DNA of 64,000 nucleotides from Pedococcus sp. 5OH_020. GTDB lineage: Bacteria > Actinomycetota > Actinomycetes > Actinomycetales > Dermatophilaceae. Numbering within the stretch: the stretch's first letter is position 1; each line of letters opens with the position of its first letter. The position numbers and the translations under genes were made by a program. The stretch is from assembly GCF_027812955.1 (NCBI RefSeq), contig NZ_JAPYZV010000005.1:1-64000 (forward strand). Direction: 5' to 3'. Of this stretch, positions 1 to 8,808 are shown piece after piece. The notes beneath the pieces were generated by a model. The model made no database searches, had not been told where the DNA came from, and saw only the letters and a list, made by a program, of their open reading frames with translations.

Positions 1-2
1 CC

Positions 3-131
3 TCCGAGAGCGAACGCCGAGCTGCGCTGCCAGCATGGCTGCACGAGTACAACCACCACCGACCCCACACCGCCTGCGGGAACCAACCACCCATCACCCG
101 CTTGACCAACCTGTCAGGGCAGTACAGCTAG
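3..131 (+). mobile_element. C-terminal fragment of an IS transposase (integrase-core type, IS481/IS3-like)
   Basis: Reading from base 3, the frame stays open to a TAG at 129-131. It encodes the usual end of DDE integrase-core transposases: a Trp-Leu-x-x-Tyr-Asn-x-x-Arg-Pro-His motif (WLHEYNHHRPH), then Asn-Gln-Pro-Pro and a final Arg-Leu-x-Asn-Leu. The gene begins outside the window, so the catalytic residues are not visible. Its stop overlaps, on the opposite strand, the stop codon of the gluconate permease (128-130). No terminal inverted repeat is visible after the stop, so the right end of the element looks lost. The family call (IS481 versus IS3) is approximate. Confidence 0.65.
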
Positions 132-1699
132 ACGACGAGGCTCAGGAGCATCACCAGGAGGAAGCCGACCACCGAGATGACGGTCTCCATGACGGACCAG
201 GACCGGATCGTCTCCCCGACGGTCAGGCCGAAGTACTCCTTCACCAGCCAGAAGCCCGCGTCGTTCACGTGGCTGAAGAAAAGCGACCCACAGCCGATCG
301 CGAGCACCAGGAGGGCGAGGTGGTTCGCGCTCAGGCTCGGCGCCAGCGGACCGACGATGCCCGCCGCCGTGATGGTGGCGACCGTCGCGGAGCCGGTGCC
401 GAGCCGGATGAGGACGGCCACGAGCCAGCCGAGGAAGAGTACGGAGATGTTGACGCCGGTGGCCCAGTCCTTGATGACGTTGCCCACCCCTGCGTCGACG
501 AGCGTCTGCTTGAAGCCGCCACCGGCGGCCACGATGAGGATGATCCCAGCGATGCCCGGCAGGCTCGCACCGAGCGAGTCACTCACCCGGGTCCTCGACA
601 TCCCTGAGGCCAGCCCGAGCGCGAAGTAGCAGAAGAGCACGGCGATGAGCAGGGCGACCACCGGAGTGCCGATGAAGTCGGCCACCTGTCGGAACCCGTT
701 GTTCTCGTCGGTGATGACGAGCTTGCTGATGGCGTCGACCAGCATGAGGACCACCGGCAGCGTGATGGCGATGATCGCCGAGGAGAACGGGACCTCTCGC
801 GATGGCCCCTCCGGCGACGCGACCGACCCGACGCCGGCTGTGCCGGAGAGGTCGTCGCCCCGAGCGTCGTCGACCGCAACGTCACGGCCGCCGCCGAGGC
901 CTCGACCCGTCGGCGTCCCGGCCTCCTCGCCCGTCACAGAGCCGAGGTCGCGACCTGCGGTCGCGCTGAACCCGCCCGTGTCGGACGCGCCGACCGCTAC
1001 GGGCTCACGCGTCTCGACGTACTTGGGCACCCACCGGTCCACGAGCTGCGCCAGGACGGGACCCGCCACGACGAGCGTAGGGACGGCGACGACCAGCCCG
1101 AAGAGCAGGGTGAGGCCGAGGTCGGCCTTGAGCAGGCCGATCGCCGTCAGCGGGCCGGGGTGGGGTGGGACGAGCCCGTGCAGCACGGACAGGCCCGCCA
1201 GCGCCGGGATTCCTACCTTCATCAGCGAGAGGCCGGTGCGCCGCGCCACCATGACGACGACCGGCACGAGCAGCACGACGCCGACCTCGAAGAACAGGGG
1301 CAGACCGAGGATGGCGGCGATGGCGGCCATCATCCACGGCAGGCCGCCCGGTCCCACCCGGCCCACCATGGTGGACACGATCTTGCGCGCGCCACCGGAC
1401 CGCTCCAGCATCATGCCGATCATCGCGCCGAGCGCGATCAGCACGCCGACGGAGCCGGTGGTCGAGCCGAACCCCTTGATGAAGCTGTCCACGATGTCGC
1501 CAGGCGGCATCGTGGCGATGGCACCCAGCACGGCGGACCCGAGCATGAGGGACAGGAACGGGTGGAGCTTCGCCAAGGTGATGAGCGCGACGACGGCGAG
1601 GATGCCGACGACGCAGGCGGCGAGCAGCTGGCCGTCCGGGGCGTAGGGCTTGTCCGCCGCGACGAGGGCGGCGACCGAGCTGACGACTGAGGCTGTCAT
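128..1699 (-). CDS. gntP: GntP-family gluconate:H+ symporter
   Basis: Very hydrophobic 523-residue membrane protein of the GntP family, which imports gluconate and related sugar acids with protons. The family motif HGLVPPHPGP is at residues 174-183, and many helices lie on both sides. An unusual Gly/Ala/Asp-rich hydrophilic stretch of about 75 residues (roughly 231-304) splits the two halves and makes the protein longer than the usual 440-450 residues. The start ATG overlaps the gluconokinase stop by 4 bases (ATGA at 1696-1699), so the two genes are translationally coupled. The stop codon overlaps the transposase remnant at the window edge. Substrate inferred from family and from the kinase next to it. 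Confidence 0.9.
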   Translation of the reverse strand: MTASVVSSVAALVAADKPYAPDGQLLAACVVGILAVVALITLAKLHPFLSLMLGSAVLGAIATMPPGDIVDSFIKGFGSTTGSVGVLIALGAMIGMMLERSGGARKIVSTMVGRVGPGGLPWMMAAIAAILGLPLFFEVGVVLLVPVVVMVARRTGLSLMKVGIPALAGLSVLHGLVPPHPGPLTAIGLLKADLGLTLLFGLVVAVPTLVVAGPVLAQLVDRWVPKYVETREPVAVGASDTGGFSATAGRDLGSVTGEEAGTPTGRGLGGGRDVAVDDARGDDLSGTAGVGSVASPEGPSREVPFSSAIIAITLPVVLMLVDAISKLVITDENNGFRQVADFIGTPVVALLIAVLFCYFALGLASGMSRTRVSDSLGASLPGIAGIILIVAAGGGFKQTLVDAGVGNVIKDWATGVNISVLFLGWLVAVLIRLGTGSATVATITAAGIVGPLAPSLSANHLALLVLAIGCGSLFFSHVNDAGFWLVKEYFGLTVGETIRSWSVMETVISVVGFLLVMLLSLVV

Positions 1700-2253
1700 G
1701 ACGATTCCTTCCGCAGGCCGAGGGCGACCAGTGCACGGTTGAGCACCTGTGCGGCCGTGCCCTCGTTGGTGATGACGACGCCGGGCTCATCGGGCTCCAG
1801 CGGTTCCAGCGTGGCAAGCTGGCTGGGGAGGAGCGACGCCGGCATGTAGTGGTCCGGGCGGTGCTCCATGCGGTCGCGGATGACTTCGGGGGCGGCTGTC
1901 ACGTGGAGGAACCGCACGTGGGGACGGTTCCGGCACAGGATGTCGCGGTAGGCGCGCCGGAGAGCGGAGCAGGTGACGACGGCCGGCTCGCCACGGGCCT
2001 CCTTCTCGCTGATCCACGCGCCGACCGCCTCGAGCCAGGGCCAGCGGTCGTCGTCGGTCAGGGGAATGCCGTCATGCATCTTCTCGACGTTCCCCTCGGA
2101 GTGGAAGGCATCACCCTCGGCGAACTCCCAGCCCATGACTGTGGAGATGCCCTTGGCAACCGTCGACTTGCCGCTCCCTGACACCCCCATCACGATGACG
2201 TGGTCCGGAACGGGATCAGGCGCCCGTGACTCTCCGTCACCCATGCTCGGCAC
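1696..2253 (-). CDS. gntK: Gluconokinase
   Basis: Gluconokinase phosphorylates gluconate to 6-phosphogluconate, which enters the pentose phosphate or Entner-Doudoroff route. The Walker A loop GVSGSGKST is at residues 23-31. The following region (AEGDAFHSEGNVEKM, then DDDRWPWL) matches the sugar-binding and lid signature of small GntK kinases. Length (185 aa) is slightly long because of a 10-15 residue N-terminal tail; the start may be the GTG at 2253 or the ATG at 2244, and neither has a strong ribosome binding site. It is the first gene of a gntK-gntP operon. No GntR-type regulator is nearby. Confidence 0.92.
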   Translation of the reverse strand: MPSMGDGESRAPDPVPDHVIVMGVSGSGKSTVAKGISTVMGWEFAEGDAFHSEGNVEKMHDGIPLTDDDRWPWLEAVGAWISEKEARGEPAVVTCSALRRAYRDILCRNRPHVRFLHVTAAPEVIRDRMEHRPDHYMPASLLPSQLATLEPLEPDEPGVVITNEGTAAQVLNRALVALGLRKESS

Positions 2254-2589
2254 TCTAGCGCCGGCCGTTGCAGTCGGCAGGACGGGAGAAGGCTGCTCGC
2301 GGGCGGTGAGGCGGACGAGATCGCCTCAGGTCGGCGGCCGGAGAACGAATCGCTTCCCCCATCGGTGGGTATGTGCGCCGCTGCGGCAGCACCACCAACC
2401 CAGGACTCGCAAACCTCCAACGGTGGTGCTGCCGTGCTGTGCCGGCCTGGGACAACGTCACGCGAGGTGCGAGACACTGCGTGCCAGACCCAGTGGACGG
2501 GACGGAGTGGATCGGACCCAGTGGACCAGGCGGGATGGAGCGGAGTTGATGGACCAGACGCGATGGGCCGCATCAGCTGGAGGGCGGCG
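2254..2589. other. Divergent intergenic region, gntK / mutarotase
   Basis: This 336-base region separates two divergent genes and should carry both promoters. I see no convincing gene. The right part (about 2487-2580) is unusually rich in GGA triplets and includes the direct repeats listed separately. Confidence 0.5.
2487..2526 (+). repeat. Direct repeat of GACCCAGTGGAC
   Basis: The 12-mer GACCCAGTGGAC occurs at 2487-2498 and again at 2515-2526, with start points 28 bases apart. GGA-rich sequence (GGAcGGGAcGGAgtGGA) fills the space and continues to 2560. It lies 63-100 bases upstream of the mutarotase start, a plausible position for a regulator site, but no regulator can be named. Confidence 0.5.
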
Positions 2590-3657
2590 ATGAACGAACC
2601 CACCCCGTTCGGGGAGCTTCCGGACGGGCGCCCCGTCACGGCGTACACGCTGGGCGGCGAGGGGGCTCCGGAGCTCCGCGTCCTCGACGTCGGTGCCACT
2701 GTGCAGTCGCTACGCCCGCACGACCCCCGCGGCGGCGGCGTCGATGGCTACGGGCCGAACCTGGTGCTGGGGCATCGGGAAGCATCGGCGTACGTCGCCC
2801 GGCCGCCCGCGTACCACGGCGCGGTGGTGGGGCGCTATGCCAACCGGATCGCGCAGGGACGGTTCTCGCTCGACGGCGTCACGCACCGGCTGGAACCCAA
2901 CGAGGGCGCCACCTGTCTGCACGGAGGCCCGGGCGGGTTCCACGCCCGCCTCTGGACCGTCAAGGACCTGCAGCCGGCCAGCATCACGTTCCAGCTGGTC
3001 AGCCAGGACGGCGACCAGGGCTTCCCCGGCGAGCTGACAGCCTGGGCCACGTACCGCGTCGAGCCGGACACCGTGGTGGTCGAGCTCTCTGCCAGTACCA
3101 CCAAGCCCACCGTGGTGAACCTCACGAACCACTCCTACTTCAACCTCTCGGGGGAAGGCTCCGGGTCCGTCGACGGTCACGTCCTCACGGTGGACGCCGA
3201 CCGCTACCTGCCCGTCGACAGCACGTCCATTCCCATCGGCGCACCGGCCGAGGTGGCGGGGACCCCGTTCGACCTGACCCGCGGCGCGCGCATCGGCGAG
3301 GTGGTCCGAGCACCGCACCGGGACATCGGGATCGTCGGGGGACTGGACCACAGCTTCGACCTTCGCGGTGAGGGCCTGCGGCGTGCGGCCCGCATCGAGG
3401 ACCCGGCCAGTGGCCGAAGCCTGGAGGTGCACACCGACCAGCCGGCCCTTCAGGTCTACAGCGGCAACTTCCTCGACGGCGTGACCGTCGGCTCCGGCGG
3501 AAAGCGGTACCGGCAAGGGGATGGGGTCGCGCTGGAGACGCAGCGCCACCCCGATGCGCCGAACCAGGACTGGCTGCCGTCTCCTGTCCTGCGGCCGGGG
3601 GAGACGTATCGTTCGCTCACGCTCTGGCGTCTTGGCGTATCAGCCGGCTCCCCGTAG
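2590..3657 (+). CDS. galM: Aldose 1-epimerase (galactose mutarotase)
   Basis: Interconverts alpha and beta anomers of hexoses. The family motif GRYANRIAQGRF is at residues 81-92, the catalytic His sits in NLTNHSYFNLSG (His at about 181), and the catalytic Glu near the C-terminus lies in LETQRHPDAPN. The frame is open further upstream to 2365, but I choose the ATG at 2590 because a good GGAGGG site (2579-2584) precedes it and the homologous N-terminus begins here, giving 355 residues, the normal family length. It is divergent from gntK and stands alone on its strand. Confidence 0.92.
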   Translation: MNEPTPFGELPDGRPVTAYTLGGEGAPELRVLDVGATVQSLRPHDPRGGGVDGYGPNLVLGHREASAYVARPPAYHGAVVGRYANRIAQGRFSLDGVTHRLEPNEGATCLHGGPGGFHARLWTVKDLQPASITFQLVSQDGDQGFPGELTAWATYRVEPDTVVVELSASTTKPTVVNLTNHSYFNLSGEGSGSVDGHVLTVDADRYLPVDSTSIPIGAPAEVAGTPFDLTRGARIGEVVRAPHRDIGIVGGLDHSFDLRGEGLRRAARIEDPASGRSLEVHTDQPALQVYSGNFLDGVTVGSGGKRYRQGDGVALETQRHPDAPNQDWLPSPVLRPGETYRSLTLWRLGVSAGSP

Positions 3658-3865
3658 AGCCTGCAGCTCGCCCCGCGACGCCTCGGCGACGTAGGCCACA
3701 GCCCTCGCAAAGAGGTGATCTTCACGCCGCCGATGCTCCGTGGGGCCTCGGGTCGTCTGAACGCGGTGTACCCGCCGGGAAAGCGGGTAGGGAAGGTGCC
3801 TCCCGCGGATCGCCGCAGCCGGCGCAGTCCCGCGGATCCCATCAGCGAGCCGAGGAGAGAACGGT

Positions 3866-4762
3866 ATGCCCAAGGACCAGTACACCGCGCAGGACCCCAC
3901 TGAGCAGCACGACCAGCCGGACAGTGAGGGTGAGCAGATCGAGCACCCCGGCACCACAGGAGCGATGGGGGACGAGCCGGACCACGGCGAGGACACCTAC
4001 CGCGGCAGTGGCCGGCTCGAAGGCAAGAAGGCCGTGATCACCGGAGGTGACTCCGGTATCGGTCGGGCAGTCGCCATCGCTTTCGCCCGGGAGGGAGCGG
4101 ACGTCCTCATCTCCTACCTCGAGGAAGAGGAGGAGGACGCCCAGGAGACCGCGCGCCTCGTCAAGGAGGCCGGTCGTACCGTGGTCACCTGCGCCGGTGA
4201 CCTGCGCGAGGAGCAGCAGTGCCAACGGGTCGTCGACCAGGCGGTGGAGGCTTTCGGAAAGATCGACGTCCTGGTGAACAACGCGGCATACCAGATGGCC
4301 CAGCCCGGCGGGATCGAGGACATCACGACGGAGCAGTTCGACCGCGTCCTCAAGACCAACCTCTACGCCATGTTCTGGTTGTGCAAGAAGGCCCTGCCGC
4401 ACATGGAGGCCGGGGCGAGCATCATCAACACGTCATCGATCCAGGCGTCCCAGCCTTCGCCGGAGCTGCTCGACTACGCCACGACGAAGGGCGGCATCGT
4501 CAACTTCACCAAGGGTCTGGCGCAGATGCTGGCCGAGAAGGGGATCAGGGTGAACTCGGTGGCTCCAGGCCCGATCTGGACCCCGCTGATCCCGGCCACC
4601 ATGCCGGAGGAGAAGGTCGGGTCGTTCGGCGAGCAGACCCCGATGGGGCGAGCCGGACAGCCGGCGGAGCTTGCACCGGCCTACGTGTTCTTCGCCTCTC
4701 AGGAGTCAAGCTATGTCAGCGGTGAGATTCTCGGCGTCACGGGAGGCCAGCCTCTGAAGTAG
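3866..4762 (+). CDS. SDR oxidoreductase, general-stress type with hydrophilic N-terminal extension
   Basis: Classical short-chain dehydrogenase, 298 aa. The NAD(P)-binding motif TGGDSGIG is at about residues 59-66, NNAA follows in the middle, and the catalytic Tyr-x-x-x-Lys is YATTK. About 45 acidic, disordered residues precede the Rossmann fold, the hallmark of the YhdF/YdaD/glucose-dehydrogenase-like stress SDR group. A GGAGAG site lies just before the ATG. It converges on the GH12 gene across a strong hairpin. The substrate is unknown; sugar or polyol oxidation is a family-based guess. Confidence 0.88.
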   Translation: MPKDQYTAQDPTEQHDQPDSEGEQIEHPGTTGAMGDEPDHGEDTYRGSGRLEGKKAVITGGDSGIGRAVAIAFAREGADVLISYLEEEEEDAQETARLVKEAGRTVVTCAGDLREEQQCQRVVDQAVEAFGKIDVLVNNAAYQMAQPGGIEDITTEQFDRVLKTNLYAMFWLCKKALPHMEAGASIINTSSIQASQPSPELLDYATTKGGIVNFTKGLAQMLAEKGIRVNSVAPGPIWTPLIPATMPEEKVGSFGEQTPMGRAGQPAELAPAYVFFASQESSYVSGEILGVTGGQPLK

Positions 4763-4800
4763 CCGGTCTCCTGGCTGTGGGAGGCGTCCTAGACGCGCCA

Positions 4801-4831
4801 GCGCCGCCGGCAGATGGCCTGCCGGCGGCGC
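4801..4831. terminator. Bidirectional hairpin terminator
   Basis: A perfect 13-bp inverted repeat, left arm 4801-4813 and right arm 4819-4831, with a 5-base loop. It sits between the convergent ends of the SDR gene (4762) and the GH12 gene (4871). There is no U-tract, as is common for terminators of high-GC actinobacteria. Confidence 0.8.
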
Positions 4832-4870
4832 CCGCGCCTGCGTTCTCGGGACTGCGTGTCCCGAGTGGTG

Positions 4871-6082
4871 TCAGGAGTCGGTGATGGAGAAGTCGGTGAA
4901 CTGCCACGTCGCCGCAGAGCCGCCCGTGTCGACGATCTCCACGCCGTAGCAGATCTGGTCGACCGTGGATCCCGAGGCGACCCGGCCCTGGCCGACCAGG
5001 TAGGTCAGCATGGCCTTGAGGTCGACGGTCCCCGAGGGGTACCGGGCCCCGCCTGAGGGGACGAAGGCGATGTACCCGTTGCCGCTGGTCGCGTACACGT
5101 CCCAGGTGTGGCCGCCGAGGCTGACCCCGGAGGCGAACCGGGACCCGGCCGGGACCTGGTTGTGGTTGTCGGTCCAGATCATCACCTCGTCGTTGGGCAC
5201 CCCGTTGAGCCACAGGTCGTAGGCGACGTTGTAGATCCCGACGCCAGGGGCGGTGGCGGCGTAGGTGGAGGTGAGCCGGGGGAAGCTGGAGATGGTCCGC
5301 CCGGAGTAGTCCTTGTGCACGTTGGGGTAGGTCTTGACAGCGCCGTCGCCGGTGTTGGTGGCCGTGCCCACGTGGTTCCAGGACCGATAGGAGCAGACCT
5401 GCGTGGTGCCCTTGGTGCCGGGATAGCTGGAGGCGTTCCACAGGTTGTTGTGCACGTAGTAGCCCCCGTTGCTGATCCCGCCGTTGGGGTCACTGGTGGT
5501 GAAGATCGGGCTCGTACAGGCCGCTCCGCTGGGCGCAGTGGTGGTGGTCGCCGTCGGCGTCGTGGTGGTCGTTGCCGTCGGCGTCGTGGTGGTCGTCGTG
5601 GGCGTCGGCGTAGTCGTCGTCGTGGCGGTCGGCGTGGCCGTCGTCGTCGTGCTGGGCGTGGGCGTGGCCGTCGTGGTGGGGGCTGGCTGCCCAGGCGTGG
5701 TGAACACCATGTCGGCGCCGTAGGCGGTCCCGTAGCCGTTCCGTGCGACGATCCGGTAGTGGTACGTGGCGCCGGCCGTGAGACCGGTCAGGGGGTCTGC
5801 CACAGCGACGGATGCCCGGCCGGAGCCCACGGACTGGTCGCGAGTGGCGGACCCGTAGGCAGCGCTGAGCCCGAAGTCGAAGTGTGCCGTGGTCGACGAG
5901 CGATTGGGGTTCACGCTGCCGTTGAGCGTCGCGCCGCTTGTCGTGACGGTCGTGGCGGCGCCGGTCGTGACGCTTGGGGTGCGGGCGGGCACAGCATCGG
6001 CGCTGCTGGCTCGGCCGATCACCCCCGCGGTTCCCACGAGGGCGAGCGTGGCCGAGGTGGCGACGACGAGTCGGGTCTTCAA
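4871..6082 (-). CDS. Secreted GH12-like endoglucanase with N-terminal Fn3-like domain
   Basis: Extracellular glycanase, 403 aa. In order: a signal peptide of about 33 residues (basic start, hydrophobic core, Ala-rich cleavage region); a fibronectin-III-like domain (about 38-135) ending in YHYRIVARNGYGTAYG and FTTPG; a Thr/Pro linker (about 135-190); and a C-terminal catalytic domain. That domain has GH12 features: a Trp/Tyr-rich N-terminal part, DEVMIWTDN with the probable nucleophile Glu, and GVEIVDTGG near the end with the probable acid/base Glu. I choose a TTG start at 6082 because GGAGG precedes it by a few bases and the signal peptide begins there; the frame is open upstream to 6700. Cellulose, xyloglucan or mixed-linkage glucan are possible substrates. 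It stands alone. Confidence 0.82.
   Translation of the reverse strand: MKTRLVVATSATLALVGTAGVIGRASSADAVPARTPSVTTGAATTVTTSGATLNGSVNPNRSSTTAHFDFGLSAAYGSATRDQSVGSGRASVAVADPLTGLTAGATYHYRIVARNGYGTAYGADMVFTTPGQPAPTTTATPTPSTTTTATPTATTTTTPTPTTTTTTPTATTTTTPTATTTTAPSGAACTSPIFTTSDPNGGISNGGYYVHNNLWNASSYPGTKGTTQVCSYRSWNHVGTATNTGDGAVKTYPNVHKDYSGRTISSFPRLTSTYAATAPGVGIYNVAYDLWLNGVPNDEVMIWTDNHNQVPAGSRFASGVSLGGHTWDVYATSGNGYIAFVPSGGARYPSGTVDLKAMLTYLVGQGRVASGSTVDQICYGVEIVDTGGSAATWQFTDFSITDS
5527..5690 (-). repeat. Low-complexity coding repeat (Thr/Pro linker)
   Basis: Repeats of GTGGTGGTCG, GTCGTCGTC and GGCGTCGGCG on the plus strand encode the TTTTPTP-type linker of the GH12 enzyme on the minus strand. This is ordinary for secreted multidomain glycanases and prone to slippage and assembly error. 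Confidence 0.85.
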
Positions 6083-6781
6083 GGGGCCTCCGTGGCTCTT
6101 CTCATGCGTGAATGGGCGTGGTTCCGGGCGGCCCCTGCTGCCACCTTGAATCCGCAAAACAGCGGATACACGATCACACCCCACCCATAGGGCGCAAATC
6201 GGCCCACCGCGACCAGAGGGCCGTATCACACATCGGAACGCACAGCGCGCCGGGCTCGGGAGAGGCCTCAGCCACGTCCGGGAAGTCACCGGGAAGTCGA
6301 TGTGGGCTGCCGGTGCAGAGAAGGAGCCTCGACCGCGTCGCAGGTCCTTCGTCACGGGCTGTCCGGGAGGGCGGGCCGCGCCGGGTACCTGGTTCGGGAG
6401 GTGGACCTGGGAGTCGCCCCGGTACGGCAGCTCCGAGTTGTGCGTCAGGTACCAGACCTTGCGGTCCATCTGCGCCGGGCGAGCGAAGCCGGCACGGGGT
6501 GTCTTGCCACTGAAAGTGCTGTTGCTGCGCCCATCTCTCCCACTCCGCTGAGGCGGAGACCTGCGCGCTTCCTCGCGCCCGTTGGCGCGGCCGCGGTCGG
6601 CCTTCGGCAACGGGGGCGAGTCTGGCCGCGTGGAGAAGCCGACCCTTGCACGGGTGGCGTCCGGTGGCCTTCCACTTTGTGATGCGTCGGGACGCCGCAA
6701 CGCTGGAAAGGCAAGGGGCGCCGTCGTGCCTACTGGCGTTCAGCTCTGCGCAGGCGTTATCGGGGCTTGGCGCCCCGCACG
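6083..6781. other. Long region upstream of GH12, with a coding-like minus-strand fragment
   Basis: Nearly 700 bases lie between the GH12 start and the end of the FAD gene. On the minus strand, from about 6500 down to 6230, one frame shows strong GC3 codon bias and reads like protein; an ATG at 6469 opens MDRKVWYLTHNSELPYRGD. The frame has no stop before the GH12 TTG, so this is either a decayed gene or a chance open frame. I do not recognise the family. The GH12 promoter must lie in here; no cellulase-type operator (TGGGAGCGCTCCCA) is visible. Confidence 0.35.
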
Positions 6782-8143
6782 TCAGTCGGGGGTGTCCAGC
6801 CCGACCCTGGGATGGCTAACTGCGTCGCCGGTCACGGCCGGGGAGCGTCGTGCGCTGGTGAGCACCCGAACCAGCATGTCGGGTCGAAGCAACACGGCAG
6901 GCGGGTCGCTCAGCTGAAGCACCCGGTTGAACGTGCGGGCCACCGGCAGAGAGACGTGGGCGGCCTGGACCACGCGCTGGCCATAGCGGTTGAGCTGGGC
7001 CGTCCCGAGCGGCCTGGGACCCGTCGTGGCGGGATGCGCGAAGTCGCCACCCACCGCGATGCGCCAGGGGCTGTCGATGATCTGAGCCGCCTTGCGATGG
7101 AACCGGTTCGGAAGCTCGGGCGACAGCACGCCGAGGGTCCTCGCCGCCTCGCCCAGGGCGGCGGCCTGCAGCGCCGCCGACGTCATTCCCTGACCGTAGA
7201 TGGGGTCGAAGCTGCTCGAAGCGTCGCCCAGTGTCACGAAGCCCTGAAGGAGGGGGGACTTCTCGTAGTGTCGGCGTTGGCTGGAAGGAAAGCGGTAGGT
7301 CGCCACAGGGGATAGTCGCTCGCAGCGGTCGAGGAGCTGCCCGACGACCGGGCTCGGGAGGGCCGCTGCAAAGGCATGGATCCCCTCGTCGTCGCACGGC
7401 GGCACGTCCCCGTGAACACCGCCGAGGGCGACCTGCCAGCGGTCGCCTTCCACCGGCAGGACAGAGGCTGCTCGGAACGAGCCTGGAGTGTCGATGCAGA
7501 CGACGGAGTCGCCCTCCAGGTCGTCAGGGGAGCGGCGCATGAAGAAGGAGGAGTAGCCGATGTCGATACCAACCCGGGTGATGGGCGGCATGAGCAGCCT
7601 CGAGGTCGCGAGGTCCTGGGCGATGCGGGAGCTGCGTCCGGAGCAGTCGACGACCAGCCCCGCGGGCCGCTCCACACCCGCGACGACCACTCCGGTGACA
7701 CGGCGTCCGGTGACGGTCACCCGCTCGGCCAGGCTCCCAGACTCGAGCGTGACGCCGCACGTGGCGGCCACTCGCTCGCGAACGACGTGCTCGAGCAGAG
7801 GCCGCGTCAGACACAGCACCGGCCGTCCCCAGTCCCCGCGGGCTCGGTAGGCACCACCCTGATGGACCCACGCCCGGTGGCCGTCGACGGGCACCGCTCC
7901 ACGAACCTTGAGATCCTCCTCGATGCCCGGGAACCACTGACGTAGCAGGTCGAGCCCGGCGGCGAGGAGCAGGTGCAGATGGCGGCCCTGCGGCACGTGA
8001 CCGCGCGGGGCGACCTCCTCAGTCAGCCGCTCACGCTCGAACACGACCACGGACGCGGCGTGGTCGGACAACGCTCGTGCGGCCAACAGTCCGGCCATGC
8101 TGCCACCGACGACCACCACCGTGGTTCCATCCGCTGCTGTCAT
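6782..8143 (-). CDS. FAD-dependent monooxygenase/dehydrogenase-like protein
   Basis: 453-residue flavoprotein of the group that includes aromatic hydroxylases, geranylgeranyl reductases and flavin halogenases. The dinucleotide-binding motif VGGSMAG is at about residues 11-17, followed by an acidic strand end (VVVFERE). The second FAD motif, GDASSSFDPIYGQGM, is about two-thirds along. No Trp-rich WxWxIP halogenase motif is visible, so halogenase activity is unlikely. The ATG at 8143 is followed directly by the FAD-binding strand. No partner gene is adjacent; the substrate is unknown. Confidence 0.8.
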   Translation of the reverse strand: MTAADGTTVVVVGGSMAGLLAARALSDHAASVVVFERERLTEEVAPRGHVPQGRHLHLLLAAGLDLLRQWFPGIEEDLKVRGAVPVDGHRAWVHQGGAYRARGDWGRPVLCLTRPLLEHVVRERVAATCGVTLESGSLAERVTVTGRRVTGVVVAGVERPAGLVVDCSGRSSRIAQDLATSRLLMPPITRVGIDIGYSSFFMRRSPDDLEGDSVVCIDTPGSFRAASVLPVEGDRWQVALGGVHGDVPPCDDEGIHAFAAALPSPVVGQLLDRCERLSPVATYRFPSSQRRHYEKSPLLQGFVTLGDASSSFDPIYGQGMTSAALQAAALGEAARTLGVLSPELPNRFHRKAAQIIDSPWRIAVGGDFAHPATTGPRPLGTAQLNRYGQRVVQAAHVSLPVARTFNRVLQLSDPPAVLLRPDMLVRVLTSARRSPAVTGDAVSHPRVGLDTPD

Positions 8144-8324
8144 GTACGCCTCGTATGCTCGCGACTAGCCTCAAGGCTAGACGCGCAGACGCCTGCAAAG
8201 CTGGACAGGCAACGCCGGTTATCGGCTTCATCGGACTTCGATGCTGCGCCTGCGGGGTGCAGGCCTGGACGTCGCAACACGATGGCATGTGACGACAGCT
8301 CGTCTCCCATGCGGGCAGTCCGGG

Positions 8325-8808
8325 TCAGGGGATGACGACCAGTTTGCCGACCGTGTGACCGTTCTCCGCGTGCTGGTGGGCAGCGCCGATGTCCTCGAGA
8401 GCGAACCTGCGTTCGATGTTGAGGGCGTAGTGAGTAAGGCTCACTGCTTCTGCGAGTCCAGCGCGGGGTCGGTGCTGCGGGTGGCGCCGGTGGATAGGCG
8501 GGCACCGAGGGTGGGGGCGGAGAAGTCGGCGATCGAGATCACCTCGGCGGGGGGTGGCCGACGAGGCTCACCAGGTCGGCGATGACGCCGGCGCCGGAGA
8601 TGTCGAATGCTCCGTTGACGCCTCCGGGTGCGACCGCTGAGACGCGCTCCACGAGTCCCGGGCCGTGCGCGATGCGAATCGCACCGAGGCGATCGAGGTG
8701 GTCGTGGTCCCTCGGGCTGGCCGTGCCGATGACGGTGAGCCCCCGCGCGATGGCCCGGGTGGCAGGCTCACTCACAACAGCATCCGCCGCGCCCGCACCC
8801 CCTAAGAC
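8325..8808 (-). pseudogene. Decayed NADPH:quinone reductase / zinc-type alcohol dehydrogenase (MDR)
   Basis: Minus-strand remnants of an MDR oxidoreductase. One frame gives a damaged Rossmann motif (VLGGAGAADAVV), then ARGLTVIGTASPRDHDHL and an NGAFDISGAG-like stretch ending at a stop near 8540. A second frame continues VISIADFSAPTLGARLSTGA, then meets a stop, and a third gives ALNIERRFALEDIGAAHQ and the typical MDR ending HTVGKLVVIP before TGA at 8325-8327. At least two frame breaks are present and the N-terminal catalytic half is missing, so the gene is not functional. It is on the same strand as the FAD gene but with opposite neighbours otherwise. Confidence 0.75.

Noticed and set aside
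5527-5690. CRISPR-like or tandem regulatory repeats
   Set aside because: The repeats are irregular and in-frame, encoding a Thr/Pro linker between the Fn3-like and GH12 domains. No spacers.
6782-8143. Flavin-dependent halogenase
   Set aside because: FAD motifs fit the broad family but the WxWxIP halogenase motif is not seen and no biosynthetic genes surround it.
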